Part shown: piece by piece, positions 1-7,840 of the stretch
How positions within the stretch are numbered: the stretch's first letter is position 1
Layout of the letters: each line of letters starts with the position of its first letter
Program-made: the position numbers and the translations under genes
Notes under the pieces: generated by a model
What the model saw: the letters and a program-made list of their open reading frames with translations, nothing else
Databases searched by the model: none
Told to the model about the DNA's origin: nothing
Assembly (NCBI RefSeq): GCF_022846615.1
Contig: NZ_AP025637.1
Coordinates: forward strand, 3,993,001-4,057,000
DNA: 64,000 bases
DNA from: Roseomonas fluvialis
Lineage (GTDB): Bacteria; Pseudomonadota; Alphaproteobacteria; Acetobacterales; Acetobacteraceae
Direction of reading: 5' to 3'

Positions 1-794
1 CGGCGCTGCAGCACCTGCACGCGACCGGCCGCCGCCCGCGCCTGCCGGTCAGCGTCATGATGATTCCGGACGAGGAAGTCGGCAGCCCCTCCTCGCGCGC
101 GGCGATCGAGGCAGAGGCGCTGCGCCACCGCGCGGTCCTGGTGGTGGAACCTTCGGGCGACGGCGGCCGGTTCACCGTCGCACGCCATGGCATCGCGCGC
201 TGGCACATTCGCACGATCGGCCGGCCCGCCCATGCCGGCGCCTACCACGCCGCGGGCCGCTCCGCGGTGCGCGAGATGGCACATCACATCCTGGCGCTGG
301 AAGCGCTGACCGATCATCCCCGCAACTTCTATGTGAACATCGGCATCATCCACGGCGGCACGCATGAGAACATGGTTCCCGCCGAATGCAGCGCGATCTG
401 CTACGCGCTGGTGCCCACGGCGGTCGAGGACGCCGAACTGCGCGCCGCCATCCACGCCTTGCCACAGCACGACGCCGATGTGCGGACGGAGATCACCCCC
501 GGCCTCGGCCGCCCGCCTTTCGTGAAGTCGCCGGCGATCCAGGCGCTGTATGACCACGCGGCGGCGCTTGCCGCGGAGTGCGGCCTGCCCTCGGCGGGCG
601 AACGCGTCGCCGGCGGCGGGTCGGATGGCAACTTCACCGGCGCGCTCGGCGTGCCGACGCTGGATGGCCTCGGCGTGATCGGCGGCGGTCCGCATACGCG
701 CGAGGAATACATCGAACTGCGCTGCCTGGTGCCGCGCACGCGGATGCTGGCGCGGCTGTTCGCCACGATGGGGCCGGGCGTGGCCGGGCTATAG
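1..794 (+). CDS. M20 family metallopeptidase (partial, 5' end outside window)
   Basis: Zinc-dependent amidohydrolase/exopeptidase of the M20 (ArgE/DapE/CPG2) family. The gene runs in from the left edge; its codons are in phase from base 3, so the first ATG at 57 is internal. Visible family landmarks are IPDEEVGS, with the catalytic and metal-ligand glutamates, VVEPS, with the next acidic ligand, and a C-terminal GGGPHTREEYIEL segment carrying the last metal histidine. The middle part, from about GIARWHIRTIGRPAHAGAY, is the usual lid/dimerisation domain. Substrate (peptide, N-acyl amino acid or folate-like conjugate) cannot be told. Its stop overlaps the end of the convergent peptidase gene by 6 bases. 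Confidence 0.88.
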   Translation, partial: ALQHLHATGRRPRLPVSVMMIPDEEVGSPSSRAAIEAEALRHRAVLVVEPSGDGGRFTVARHGIARWHIRTIGRPAHAGAYHAAGRSAVREMAHHILALEALTDHPRNFYVNIGIIHGGTHENMVPAECSAICYALVPTAVEDAELRAAIHALPQHDADVRTEITPGLGRPPFVKSPAIQALYDHAAALAAECGLPSAGERVAGGGSDGNFTGALGVPTLDGLGVIGGGPHTREEYIELRCLVPRTRMLARLFATMGPGVAGL

Positions 795-1604
795 GCCCAG
801 CCGCGCCCAGGCCGCGCGTTCCTCCGCCGCGGCGGCGATCGCATCGACACCCTCGCGCGCGCCGGGAAGCAGCCGCCACGGAAAGGGCCGGCGCCGCGCT
901 CCGAGGCGGATGATCCGCGCCTTCTCCCCGAAGCGGCGCTTTGCCTCACCCTCCGCGTCGCCGAGCGAATCGGCGAGCCCGAGCGCCACCGCCTCGCGCC
1001 CCGTCCAGAAGCGGCCGCTGAACAGCGTCTCCTCCGGCGCGGTGAACCTCGCGCCGCGCCGTGCGCGCACCCAGCCCTTGAATTCCTCGTGCAGCTTGCC
1101 GAGCAGGTCGTCCAGCCGCGCCGCATCCTCCGCGCGTTCGGGCCGGAACGGGTCGAGGAACGACTTCTCTGCCCCCGCCGTGCGCAGCCGCCGCTCCACG
1201 CCCAGCCGCGCCATCGCCCGGTCGAAGCCGAAGCCGGCGCTGATCACGCCGATCGAGCCCAGGATCGATGCCGCATCCGCCACGATCTCATCCGCCGCGC
1301 AGGCGATCCAGTAGCCGCCGGAGGCCGCCGCATCCTCGGCCACCGCGATGACCGGCACCTTCTTGCGCTCCGCAAGGCGCCGGATCTGCCCCGCGATCAA
1401 TGATGACTGCACCGGCGACCCGCCGGGCGAATTCACCACCAGGATCACCGCCGCCAGGCGCTTGATGGCGAAGGCGCGGTCGAACAGCGGCCCGGTCCCG
1501 GCGGCGCTGAGCCCGCCCGAGAAGGGGTCAGGGCGCGCGGCAATGAGGCCGGTCAGCCGGATGAGCGCGACGCGGGGTGTACGGTCGAACAGAGTGAAGG
1601 CCAT
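789..1604 (-). CDS. S49 family serine peptidase (SppA/SohB-like)
   Basis: 271-residue peptidase of the signal-peptide-peptidase A family, the short single-domain form common in alphaproteobacteria. The Ser-Lys dyad can be placed at Ser95 in AASGGYWIA and Lys147 in GAEKSFLDPF. The 52-residue spacing matches that of the Bacillus SppA dyad as I recall it. NSPGGSP (about 58-64) and GSIGVIS (116-122) are also typical. I see no clear N-terminal membrane helix, so it may be peripheral. Likely role is clearing residual signal peptides or other short membrane peptides. Divergent from the FAD hydroxylase gene, with about 75 bases between starts. Confidence 0.85.
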   Translation of the reverse strand: MAFTLFDRTPRVALIRLTGLIAARPDPFSGGLSAAGTGPLFDRAFAIKRLAAVILVVNSPGGSPVQSSLIAGQIRRLAERKKVPVIAVAEDAAASGGYWIACAADEIVADAASILGSIGVISAGFGFDRAMARLGVERRLRTAGAEKSFLDPFRPERAEDAARLDDLLGKLHEEFKGWVRARRGARFTAPEETLFSGRFWTGREAVALGLADSLGDAEGEAKRRFGEKARIIRLGARRRPFPWRLLPGAREGVDAIAAAAEERAAWARLGL

Positions 1605-1679
1605 GCCCGATAGATGCCGCCGCTGCCGCCACGATCAAGCCGCCTTGCCGCCGCGCCCGCTGCGCGCTGCAATGCGGCC

Positions 1680-2876
1680 ATGATGAACAACCGCGTTCTT
1701 ATCGCCGGTGCCGGGCCCTCGGGCCTGGTCGCCGCCGCCGTGCTGGCCGACCAGGGCATCCCCGTCACCATCGTCGAACAGGCGCGCGACCTCCCCGACG
1801 ACTTGCGCGCATCGACCTTCCATCCGCCCACGCTCGACATGCTGGAACGCTTCGGCGTGGTGCAGGCGATGATCGACCAGGGGCTGGTGTGCCCGACCTG
1901 GCAGTTCCGCGACCGCGCGACCAGCGTGATCGCCACCTTCGACCTGGGCTACCTGAAGGACGACACGGGCCATCCCTACCGCCTCCAATGCGAGCAGTGG
2001 CGCCTGACGCGCATGCTGCGCGACCGGCTCGCGACCAACCCCGACGCCACCTTCATCTACGACGCGAAGGCGGTCGACGTCGCGCAGGACGCCGATGGCG
2101 TGACGCTCACGATCGAGCGTCCTGACGGGTCGCGCGAACCGGTGCGCGGGCGCTGGCTGGTGGGGGCGGATGGCGCGTCTTCCGCCGTGCGCAAGTCGCT
2201 CGGCATCGGCTTCGAGGGAGAGACCATCCCCGAGATCTTCCTGACGCTGTCCACGACCTTCGCCTTCCACGACGCGATCGATGACCTGACCAACATCGCC
2301 TACATCTCCGATCCCGAGGAATGGTTCGTGCTGCTGCGCACCGCATCCCTGTGGCGCGTGCTGTTCCCGACCGACCCGTCGGAGCCCGAGGCGCGCATGA
2401 TGGACCCGGCGCGCATCGAGCAACGGCTGCAGGCGGTGGTGCCCAACCCCGCGGGCTACGAGCTGCGCCACCGCACCGCCTATCGCGTGCATGAACGTGT
2501 CGCCGAGACCTACGGCCGCGGCCGCTGCTTCCTGGTGGGCGACGCCGCGCACATCAACAACCCGCTCGGCGGCATGGGCATGAATGGGGGCGTGCACGAC
2601 GCCTTCAACCTGGCCGAGAAGCTCAGCGAGGTCTGGCGCGGCGCGGATGCGTCGCTGCTCGACCGCTATGGGCGCCAGCGCCGCAAGGTGGCGCTCGAGA
2701 CGGTGCAGGCGACCACGCTGCGCAACCGCCAGATCCTGAACCAGCGCGACCCGCAGGTGCGCGCCACCTACCACGACGACTTGCGCGCCACCGCCGCGGA
2801 CCCCGCGAAGCACCGCGCCTTCCTGCTGCGCAGTTCGATGATCCAGTCGCTGCGCGACCTGGAGCAGGTGGCGTGA
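1680..2876 (+). CDS. FAD-dependent aromatic hydroxylase (PheA/TfdB-type monooxygenase)
   Basis: 398-residue class A flavoprotein monooxygenase, expected to hydroxylate an aromatic ring with NAD(P)H and O2. It has the dinucleotide fingerprint VLIAGAGPSGLVAA at the N-terminus, the DG fingerprint GADGASSAVRKSLG in the middle and the FAD ribityl motif GDAAHINNPLGGMGMN near residue 285. The ATG pair at 1680/1683 was chosen because the Rossmann fold begins right after it; an in-frame upstream ATG at 1614 would add a low-complexity leader lying over the divergent promoter region. It is shorter than phenol hydroxylases because it lacks the C-terminal thioredoxin-like domain. The two genes downstream may belong to the same catabolic pathway. 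Substrate unknown. Confidence 0.85.
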   Translation: MMNNRVLIAGAGPSGLVAAAVLADQGIPVTIVEQARDLPDDLRASTFHPPTLDMLERFGVVQAMIDQGLVCPTWQFRDRATSVIATFDLGYLKDDTGHPYRLQCEQWRLTRMLRDRLATNPDATFIYDAKAVDVAQDADGVTLTIERPDGSREPVRGRWLVGADGASSAVRKSLGIGFEGETIPEIFLTLSTTFAFHDAIDDLTNIAYISDPEEWFVLLRTASLWRVLFPTDPSEPEARMMDPARIEQRLQAVVPNPAGYELRHRTAYRVHERVAETYGRGRCFLVGDAAHINNPLGGMGMNGGVHDAFNLAEKLSEVWRGADASLLDRYGRQRRKVALETVQATTLRNRQILNQRDPQVRATYHDDLRATAADPAKHRAFLLRSSMIQSLRDLEQVA

Positions 2877-3087
2877 CGGCCCCCGCACGCGGCGCGCACC
2901 AAGCCATCGGCAACAGCACCTGCCAAACGGCAGCGCCGCGCCGCGTTTCGGATTACGCGCAGGCGCGATCCGGGAGCGCAAAGCGCGACCGCGCCCAACC
3001 CGCCAGTCGCCGCCAGCGCACCAGCGCGTGGCGCGAAGCCAAGCCGGCGGATGCCGGCGCCCGGCGTTTGAGGGACAAAGGAAAGAA
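2877..3087. other. Intergenic stretch with a repeat copy
   Basis: 211 bases without a supportable gene. Bases about 2970-2997 (CCGGGAGCGCAAAGCGCGAC, then CGCGCCCA) occur again almost unchanged at about 45191-45218, with one A/G difference. The 3' end carries the ribosome-binding region (AGGAAAG) of the cysteine hydrolase gene. Confidence 0.5.
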
Positions 3088-3720
3088 ATGAGCGGACACC
3101 CCGAGGCCGACATCTACCACCGCCAGGGCATGGGCAACCGTGCCGGCCTCGGCCAGGCGCCTGCCCTCGTCATCGTCGATTTCGTGGTGGGCTTCGCCGA
3201 TCCCGATCACTTCGGCGGCGGCAACATCGCCCCCGCGATCGAACAGACGGTGCGCCTGCTGGCGTTTGCGCGCCGGCACGGCTGGCCGGTCGCGCATACC
3301 CGCGTGGTCTATGCCGAGGACGGGTCGGATGCCGGCGTCTTCACCCTGAAGGCGCCATCCCTGCGCAAGCTGACCGAGACCTCACCGCTGTCGCAGATCG
3401 TGCCCGAACTGGCAGCGGCGCCAGGCGAACTCATCATCCGCAAGCAGGGCGCATCCGCCTTCTTCGACACCAACTTGGCCGGCTGGCTGGCCTTCCGGCG
3501 TGTCGACACGGTCGCGGTGGCGGGCTGCACCACATCGGGCTGCGTGCGCGCCACCGTGGTGGATGCGCTGCAGTCGAACTTCCGCACCATCTGCGTGACG
3601 GATTGCGTCGGCGACCGCGCGATCGGCCCACACGAGGCGAACCTGTTCGACATGGGCCAGAAATACGCCGACCTGCTGACGCGCGCCGAGCTGGAAGCGG
3701 CCTGGACCGCACCGCGGTGA
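3088..3720 (+). CDS. Cysteine hydrolase, isochorismatase/N-carbamoylsarcosine amidase family
   Basis: 210-residue single-domain cysteine hydrolase that cleaves a small amide or N-carbamoyl compound. The Asp-Lys-Cys triad is visible: Asp in ALVIVDFVVGF, Lys in IIRKQGASAFFDT and Cys in AGCTTSGCVRAT. The start at 3088 has an AGGAAAG ribosome-binding site five bases upstream, better than an in-frame ATG 60 bases earlier. The best functional matches in family terms are N-carbamoylsarcosine amidase and maleamate amidase (NicF type). Its neighbours, an FAD hydroxylase upstream and an Asp/Glu-racemase-fold protein 2 kb downstream, would allow a maleamate route, but the ring-cleaving enzyme is not here. 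The stop overlaps the next start (GTGA). Confidence 0.85.
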   Translation: MSGHPEADIYHRQGMGNRAGLGQAPALVIVDFVVGFADPDHFGGGNIAPAIEQTVRLLAFARRHGWPVAHTRVVYAEDGSDAGVFTLKAPSLRKLTETSPLSQIVPELAAAPGELIIRKQGASAFFDTNLAGWLAFRRVDTVAVAGCTTSGCVRATVVDALQSNFRTICVTDCVGDRAIGPHEANLFDMGQKYADLLTRAELEAAWTAPR

Positions 3721-4490
3721 GCCTGCCCGAACTGCGCGAATCGGAAGCGCCGCCCGTCGTCGCGGCGACCTATGCCGCCCTGCGCGACGCGACCGGCGTG
3801 CCGCAGGTCAACCTGATCTGGCGCCATGCGGCCGCGCTGCCGGGCGTGCTCGACTGGCTCTGGGCGCAGGCGCGCCCGGCGCTCGCTTCGGGTGCGGCGG
3901 CAGGCGGGCGGGACCGCATCGCCGCGGCGCTCGCGCTGCCCGCGTTGCCGCCGCTGCACGCGCCGCCCGGCGTGGCCGCGCTGGTCGAGACCTACAATCG
4001 CGGCAACCTCACCAACCTTGCTGTGCTGACCGCGGTGCGTCTGCGCGCGGGCGGCCTGGCGCCGGGCCGCGCGGCCGCTCCGGCGCCGATCGGTGCCCCG
4101 CTGCCCGCCCCGCCGCCGCTGCCGCGCCTCGACGCGCTGCCGCCGGCGCTGGCGGATGCGGCTCGTGCGCTGGCTGCGCGCCATGGGCTGTCCGATCCGG
4201 CGGTGATGCCGAGCCTGTATCTGCACCTCGCGCATTGGCCAGCGGTGCTGGGCGCCCTGCCCGACGCGCTCGCGCCGCTGTTCGCGGATGGCGCTCTGGC
4301 GCGGACGCGCGATGCCGCCGTCGCGGCCGCCGAGGACGAAGCGCCGGCGCTGATCGCGTGCCTCGGCGCGCCGCCGCCGGAGCCCGCCGGCCTGCGGCGC
4401 TTCCTCGATACGCTCGCGCTGTTCACGCGCGAGGTGATCCCCGGGATGGTGCCCGTCGGCCTCGCGCTGCGGCGCGCGATGGCGAGCTGA
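3717..4490 (+). CDS. DehI-like (halocarboxylic acid dehydrogenase family) protein
   Basis: 257-residue alpha-helical protein resembling the DehI family of 2-haloacid dehalogenases. It appears to be two related helical halves: residues about 10-130 open with VVAATYAALRDATGVPQVN and LIWRHAAALPGVLDWLW, and the second half holds PAVMPSLYLHLAHWPAVLG. The GTG start overlaps the previous stop (GTGA), indicating translational coupling with the cysteine hydrolase. Many family members have no demonstrated dehalogenase activity, and the AhpD/carboxymuconolactone-decarboxylase fold is a related possibility, so the reaction is uncertain. The gene ends directly against the convergent Bug receptor gene with no spacer. 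Confidence 0.6.
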   Translation: MSLPELRESEAPPVVAATYAALRDATGVPQVNLIWRHAAALPGVLDWLWAQARPALASGAAAGGRDRIAAALALPALPPLHAPPGVAALVETYNRGNLTNLAVLTAVRLRAGGLAPGRAAAPAPIGAPLPAPPPLPRLDALPPALADAARALAARHGLSDPAVMPSLYLHLAHWPAVLGALPDALAPLFADGALARTRDAAVAAAEDEAPALIACLGAPPPEPAGLRRFLDTLALFTREVIPGMVPVGLALRRAMAS

Positions 4491-5462
4491 TCAATCCACC
4501 CGCGCGCCCGTCGCGCGCACGATGGCGCCGACGCGCTCGCTCTCGCTTGCCATCCATTGCGCGAATTCCGCGCGGCGCATCACGCGCGGCAAGGATCCGC
4601 CAGCCACGATGCGCGCCTGGAGTTCGGGCTCGGCCAGCGCAGCCGCAAGCGCTTCATCCAGCCGCGCCAGGATGGGTTCGGGCACCCCGGCCGGCGTGGC
4701 CAGGCCGAACCAGCCGGTGGTCGTCACGTCCACGCCCTGTTCGCGCATGGTCGGCAGCTCCGGGAAGGCGGGCACGCGCTCGGGCCCGCTCACCGCGATC
4801 GGGCGCATCCGCCCGGCCTGCGCCATGCCGCTGACCGCCGAGATCGACTGGAACAGCACGTCGAGTCGCCCCTCGATCAGGTCGGTGTTCATCTGCCCGG
4901 CCTGGTTGTAGGGCGCGTGGATGATCTCGATGCCGGTGATCTGGCCGAACTGCGCTGCCGCCAGGTGCTGCGAGGACCCGATGCCCACCGACCCGAAGTT
5001 CAGCGGCCGCCCCAGCCCCTTGGCCCAGGCGATGAAGCCCTGCAGGTCCCGCGGCGGGATGGAGGGCGGCACCACCACGATGTTGGGCACCAGCGCGATC
5101 AGCCCGATGGCGGCGAAATCGCGCTGCGCATCGAAGGGCATGTTGGCATAGAGCCACTTGTTCGCCGCGTGGGAAGCGATCGACGCCAGGCCCAGCGTGT
5201 AGCCGTCGGGCGCGGCGCGCGCGACCGCCGTCATGCCGATATTCGTGCCCGCGCCGGGCCGGTTCTCGACCACCACCGGCTGGCCGATGCGCGCCGAGAC
5301 ACGGTCCCCCACCAGGCGCGACAACACGTCCCCCGCCCCGCCGGCCGGCCCGGGATTGACCCAGCGCACCGGCCGGTCGGGCCAGGTGCCCTGCGCGCGC
5401 AGCGCGGCCGGTGCGGCCAGCAGGGGTGCCGCTGCCAGCAGGGTACGTCGCGTGGGGGTCAT
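4491..5462 (-). CDS. Bug/TctC-type periplasmic solute-binding receptor
   Basis: 323-residue tripartite-tricarboxylate-transporter receptor. The N-terminus is a signal sequence with a twin-arginine look (MTPTRRTLLAAAPLLAAP, cleavage near ALRAQG). The mature protein opens with WPDRPVRWVNPGPAGGAGD, the ligand-loop pattern of the family, followed by VVENRPGAGTNIG and RAAPDGYTLG. Family members bind carboxylates or amides in the periplasm. No TctA or TctB membrane subunits are near, so it is an orphan receptor. The start at 5462 was chosen because it begins the signal peptide; upstream in-frame codons fall in the intergenic repeat. Confidence 0.93.
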   Translation of the reverse strand: MTPTRRTLLAAAPLLAAPAALRAQGTWPDRPVRWVNPGPAGGAGDVLSRLVGDRVSARIGQPVVVENRPGAGTNIGMTAVARAAPDGYTLGLASIASHAANKWLYANMPFDAQRDFAAIGLIALVPNIVVVPPSIPPRDLQGFIAWAKGLGRPLNFGSVGIGSSQHLAAAQFGQITGIEIIHAPYNQAGQMNTDLIEGRLDVLFQSISAVSGMAQAGRMRPIAVSGPERVPAFPELPTMREQGVDVTTTGWFGLATPAGVPEPILARLDEALAAALAEPELQARIVAGGSLPRVMRRAEFAQWMASESERVGAIVRATGARVD

Positions 5463-5496
5463 GGCAGGCTCCGTCCGGGGGCTGTGCAGCCCATGC

Positions 5497-5614
5497 CTAG
5501 AGCACATCCCGACCGGATGAAATCGTCCGCTCGGGTGAAGGTGCTCGCGAAACCAAAAGGCTACAGGCGAAGCCGCGAGCCCAGGCGAGCGGAGCCAGCG
5601 CTGGCGTGCTCTAG
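5497..5614. repeat. CTAGAG-ended palindromic intergenic element, copy 1
   Basis: 118-base element bounded by a perfect 9-base inverted repeat, CTAGAGCAC at 5497-5505 and GTGCTCTAG at 5606-5614. Inside is a second imperfect palindrome (CCCGACCGGAT against GTCCGCTCGGG) followed by GGTGAAGGTGCTCGCGAAA. The same core recurs at about 45226-45331, 49083-49140 (inverted) and 62658-62705. It lies upstream of the Bug receptor gene on one side and of the racemase-fold gene on the other. Confidence 0.7.
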
Positions 5615-5668
5615 CATCGCGCATGCCGGCCGCATCGCGCATGCCGGCCGCATGGCGCGTGCCGGCAA
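5615..5668. repeat. 18-bp tandem repeat, 3 units
   Basis: Two identical 18-base units, CATCGCGCATGCCGGCCG at 5615-5632 and 5633-5650, are followed by a diverged third (CATGGCGCGTGCCGGCAA, 5651-5668). They sit directly after the palindromic element and about 60 bases before the start of the racemase-fold gene. The unit contains GCATGC, so each copy is partly self-complementary. Confidence 0.75.
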
Positions 5669-5730
5669 GGGCTGGCGCGCCCGCGCGCCTGTGGCAGGCT
5701 TCCGGCGCGACTTAGGCAGGAGACGCGGCG

Positions 5731-6480
5731 ATGGTCAGGGACGTGCTGGGCTGGCGGAAGCTGTTCGGGGTGATGGGCCCATCGACCAACACGGTCGTGC
5801 AGCCGGATTTCGACATGATGCGCCCGGCCGGCGTGACCAACCACTACAGCCGCATCTACACGCCCAATGCCGATGCCGTGTCGAACGAGACCTTCCGCGC
5901 CGGTGCGGAGCTGATCGGCGCCAATACGCTCGACGCCGTACGGTCCGTCATGACCTGCAACCCCGACTACCTGGTCATGGGCATGTCGGCGGTGACCTTC
6001 TTCGACGGCGCGCGCGGGGCGGATCGCTTCATCACGCAGGTGAAGGAGGTGTCGGGGCTCGACATCTCGGTCGGCAGCCATTCCTGCACGGCGGCGCTGA
6101 ATGCGCATGGCGGGGTGAAGCGGCTCGCGGTGCTCTCGCCATACTGGCCGGCGATGAATACCGAGGTCGCGCGGTATTTCGGGGACATGGGATTCACCGT
6201 GGTGCGCGACATCGCGCTGCAGGCGCGGTCCTGGACCGGCATCGCGCAGATCACGCCGCGCCAATGCGTCGATGCGATCAAGAAGATCGACGGCGACGAC
6301 GTGGATGCGATCATCCAGGTCGGCACCAACCTGTCGATGGTGAGGCTCGCGGCGATGGCGGAACTCTGGCTCGGCAAGCCGGTCATCGCCATCAATACCG
6401 CCACCTACTGGCACGCGCTGCGGGCGAACGGGATCATGGACAAGGTGGAAGGCTGCGGACGGCTGCTGGAGGAATTCTGA
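5731..6480 (+). CDS. Asp/Glu racemase superfamily protein (maleate isomerase/arylmalonate decarboxylase-like)
   Basis: 249-residue protein of the family that holds maleate cis-trans isomerase, arylmalonate decarboxylase and hydantoin racemase. Recognisable parts are GVMGPSTNTVVQPDFDMM at the N-terminus, LVMGMSAVTF after the third strand, SHSCTAALNAHGGVKRLAVL and QVGTNLSMVRLA. In the classical enzymes two facing cysteines follow strands 3 and 7. Here those places appear to be Met/Ser (about 84-86) and Gly198, so both catalytic cysteines seem absent. Cys76, Cys119 and Cys179 lie elsewhere. It may decarboxylate or bind a malonate-like acid by another mechanism. The stop overlaps the next start (TGATG), so the pair is coupled. 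Confidence 0.75.
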   Translation: MVRDVLGWRKLFGVMGPSTNTVVQPDFDMMRPAGVTNHYSRIYTPNADAVSNETFRAGAELIGANTLDAVRSVMTCNPDYLVMGMSAVTFFDGARGADRFITQVKEVSGLDISVGSHSCTAALNAHGGVKRLAVLSPYWPAMNTEVARYFGDMGFTVVRDIALQARSWTGIAQITPRQCVDAIKKIDGDDVDAIIQVGTNLSMVRLAAMAELWLGKPVIAINTATYWHALRANGIMDKVEGCGRLLEEF

Positions 6481-6908
6481 TGGCGTTGGACGACGCCGCC
6501 ATCCGCGACCTGCTGCTGACCACCCGCCGGATCGCCGTGGTCGGCGCCTCCGACCGGCCAGACCGGCCGAGCCACGGCGTCTTCGCCTTCCTGCGCGCGC
6601 GCGGCTACGACGCGGTGCCGGTGAACCCGGCGCTGGCGGGCCGGCCAATCCAAGGCATCGCGGCGGTCGCGTCGCTCGACGACGCCGCGCCGCTCGACAT
6701 GGTGGACATCTTCCGCCGTAGCGCCGAGGCCGGCGCGGTGGTGGACGAGGCGATCCGCCTGCGTGCGCGCTCGGTCTGGCTGCAGCTCGGCGTGATCGAC
6801 CAGGCGGCGGCGGCGCGCGCCCGCGCGGCGGGGCTGATGGTGGTGATGGACCGGTGCCCGGTGATCGAATGGCGGCGGCTGGGGCTGCCCGGGCACGTCG
6901 GACCGTAA
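6480..6908 (+). CDS. CoA-binding domain protein (YccU-like)
   Basis: 142-residue stand-alone CoA-binding Rossmann protein. RIAVVGASDRPDRPSHGVF is the nucleotide loop; YDAVPVNPALAGRPIQG and VDIFRRSAEAGAVVDEA follow as in the family, and VMDRCPVIEW near the end contains the conserved Cys. The ATG overlaps the stop of the upstream gene by one base. The role of such proteins is poorly known; they resemble the CoA-binding domain of succinyl-CoA synthetase alpha and ADP-forming acyl-CoA synthetases. Coupling to the racemase-fold enzyme suggests a CoA-linked acid as a shared substrate, but this is inference. Confidence 0.85.
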   Translation: MALDDAAIRDLLLTTRRIAVVGASDRPDRPSHGVFAFLRARGYDAVPVNPALAGRPIQGIAAVASLDDAAPLDMVDIFRRSAEAGAVVDEAIRLRARSVWLQLGVIDQAAAARARAAGLMVVMDRCPVIEWRRLGLPGHVGP

Positions 6909-7016
6909 CACGCCGCCGCCTTGAAACCGGCCCACCCGCGGGCCATTTCGCGCCGCGACGGGACAGCGGGCCGACAACAGGCGGCGCCCCGGACATGTCG
7001 GGAGAGGATGAAGCGA

Positions 7017-7748
7017 ATGACGGACGAGGAACGGCGGATCATCACCGCCTTCGTGGAGCGGATGAGCGGCGCCGCGCCGATCGCGCAGGCGCCGAGCGGC
7101 CCCTGGGGCGCCACCGGCCCGGCGCGCGTGCCGACCCTGCCGCCGGTCGACCCGGAGGCAGACCGGCTGATCAACGACCTGTTCGCCCGCCTGCCCGAGG
7201 CGCGCTACCGCATCACCCAATCCGCCTTCGTGCAGGAAGCGGCGCTGATCGAGGCGACCAACCGCATCCAGCAGCTGGAATGGGAAGTCGAGAACGCCCG
7301 CCGCCAGGGCCAGGCGCAGGCCGCCCAGGCCGGCGGCGGTGGCATGTTCGGCGGGCTGTTCGGCGGGCGTTCCAACGCGCCGATGCCGCCCGCCATGCCG
7401 CCCCGCCCGCAGCCGCAGTTTCCGCCTGGGTACAACCCGCAGGCGCTGCAGCAGCAGTCGCGCGGCGGCATGGGCTTCCTGGGCACGGCGGCGGCGGCCG
7501 CGGCGGGTGTCGCGGGCGGCATGCTGCTGGGCAACATGCTGATGGGTGCGCTCGGCGGCGGCGCGGCGCAGGCCGCGGGCCTCGGCGCGGATGCCGCCCC
7601 GGTGAGCGACCCGGGCGCGGCCGGCGGCTGGGGTGCCGACGACGCGGCGCCCGCCGGTGGCGGCTACCAGGACGCCGCGGCCGAGCCGCAGGACGCCTGG
7701 GGCGCCGATGACGGCGGCGGCGACTGGGGCGGCGACGAGGAAATCTGA
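7017..7748 (+). CDS. DUF2076 family protein
   Basis: 243-residue protein with the DUF2076 pattern: an N-terminal MTDEERRIITAFVERM, then PEADRLINDLFARLPEARYR and a predicted coiled coil (QEAALIEATNRIQQLEWEVE). A long low-complexity stretch rich in Pro, Gly, Gln and Ala follows, then a glycine-rich helix pair (GVAGGMLLGNMLMGALGGG) and an acidic Asp/Gly/Trp tail. The ATG at 7017 has GGAGAGG nine bases upstream; an ATG at 7008 is the alternative. These proteins are thought to be periplasmic or envelope-associated, but no clear signal peptide is visible. It stands alone and is followed by a strong terminator. Confidence 0.75.
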   Translation: MTDEERRIITAFVERMSGAAPIAQAPSGPWGATGPARVPTLPPVDPEADRLINDLFARLPEARYRITQSAFVQEAALIEATNRIQQLEWEVENARRQGQAQAAQAGGGGMFGGLFGGRSNAPMPPAMPPRPQPQFPPGYNPQALQQQSRGGMGFLGTAAAAAAGVAGGMLLGNMLMGALGGGAAQAAGLGADAAPVSDPGAAGGWGADDAAPAGGGYQDAAAEPQDAWGADDGGGDWGGDEEI

Positions 7749-7758
7749 TCCTCGCGAC

Positions 7759-7790
7759 AGGGCCGGGTCCCCACGGGGATCCGGCCTTTT
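7759..7790 (+). terminator. Rho-independent terminator
   Basis: GGCCGG-GTCCCC and GGGGAT-CCGGCC form a 12-base stem around a short loop, followed by TTTT at 7787-7790. It lies 10 bases after the DUF2076 stop and separates that gene from the LysR gene. Confidence 0.85.
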
Positions 7791-7840
7791 CATTGGCGCG
7801 CGTCATTGACGCGCCCGGGCGCATGATGGTTCCTCATGCG

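Noticed and set aside
4557..6479. Plus-strand open frame preceding the CoA-binding protein in the same phase
   Set aside because: It lies over the Bug receptor, a repeat and the racemase-fold gene; only the part from 6480 has family features.
5731..6480. Annotation as a bona fide maleate isomerase (nicE/maiA)
   Set aside because: The expected facing cysteines are not evident, so only the superfamily is claimed.
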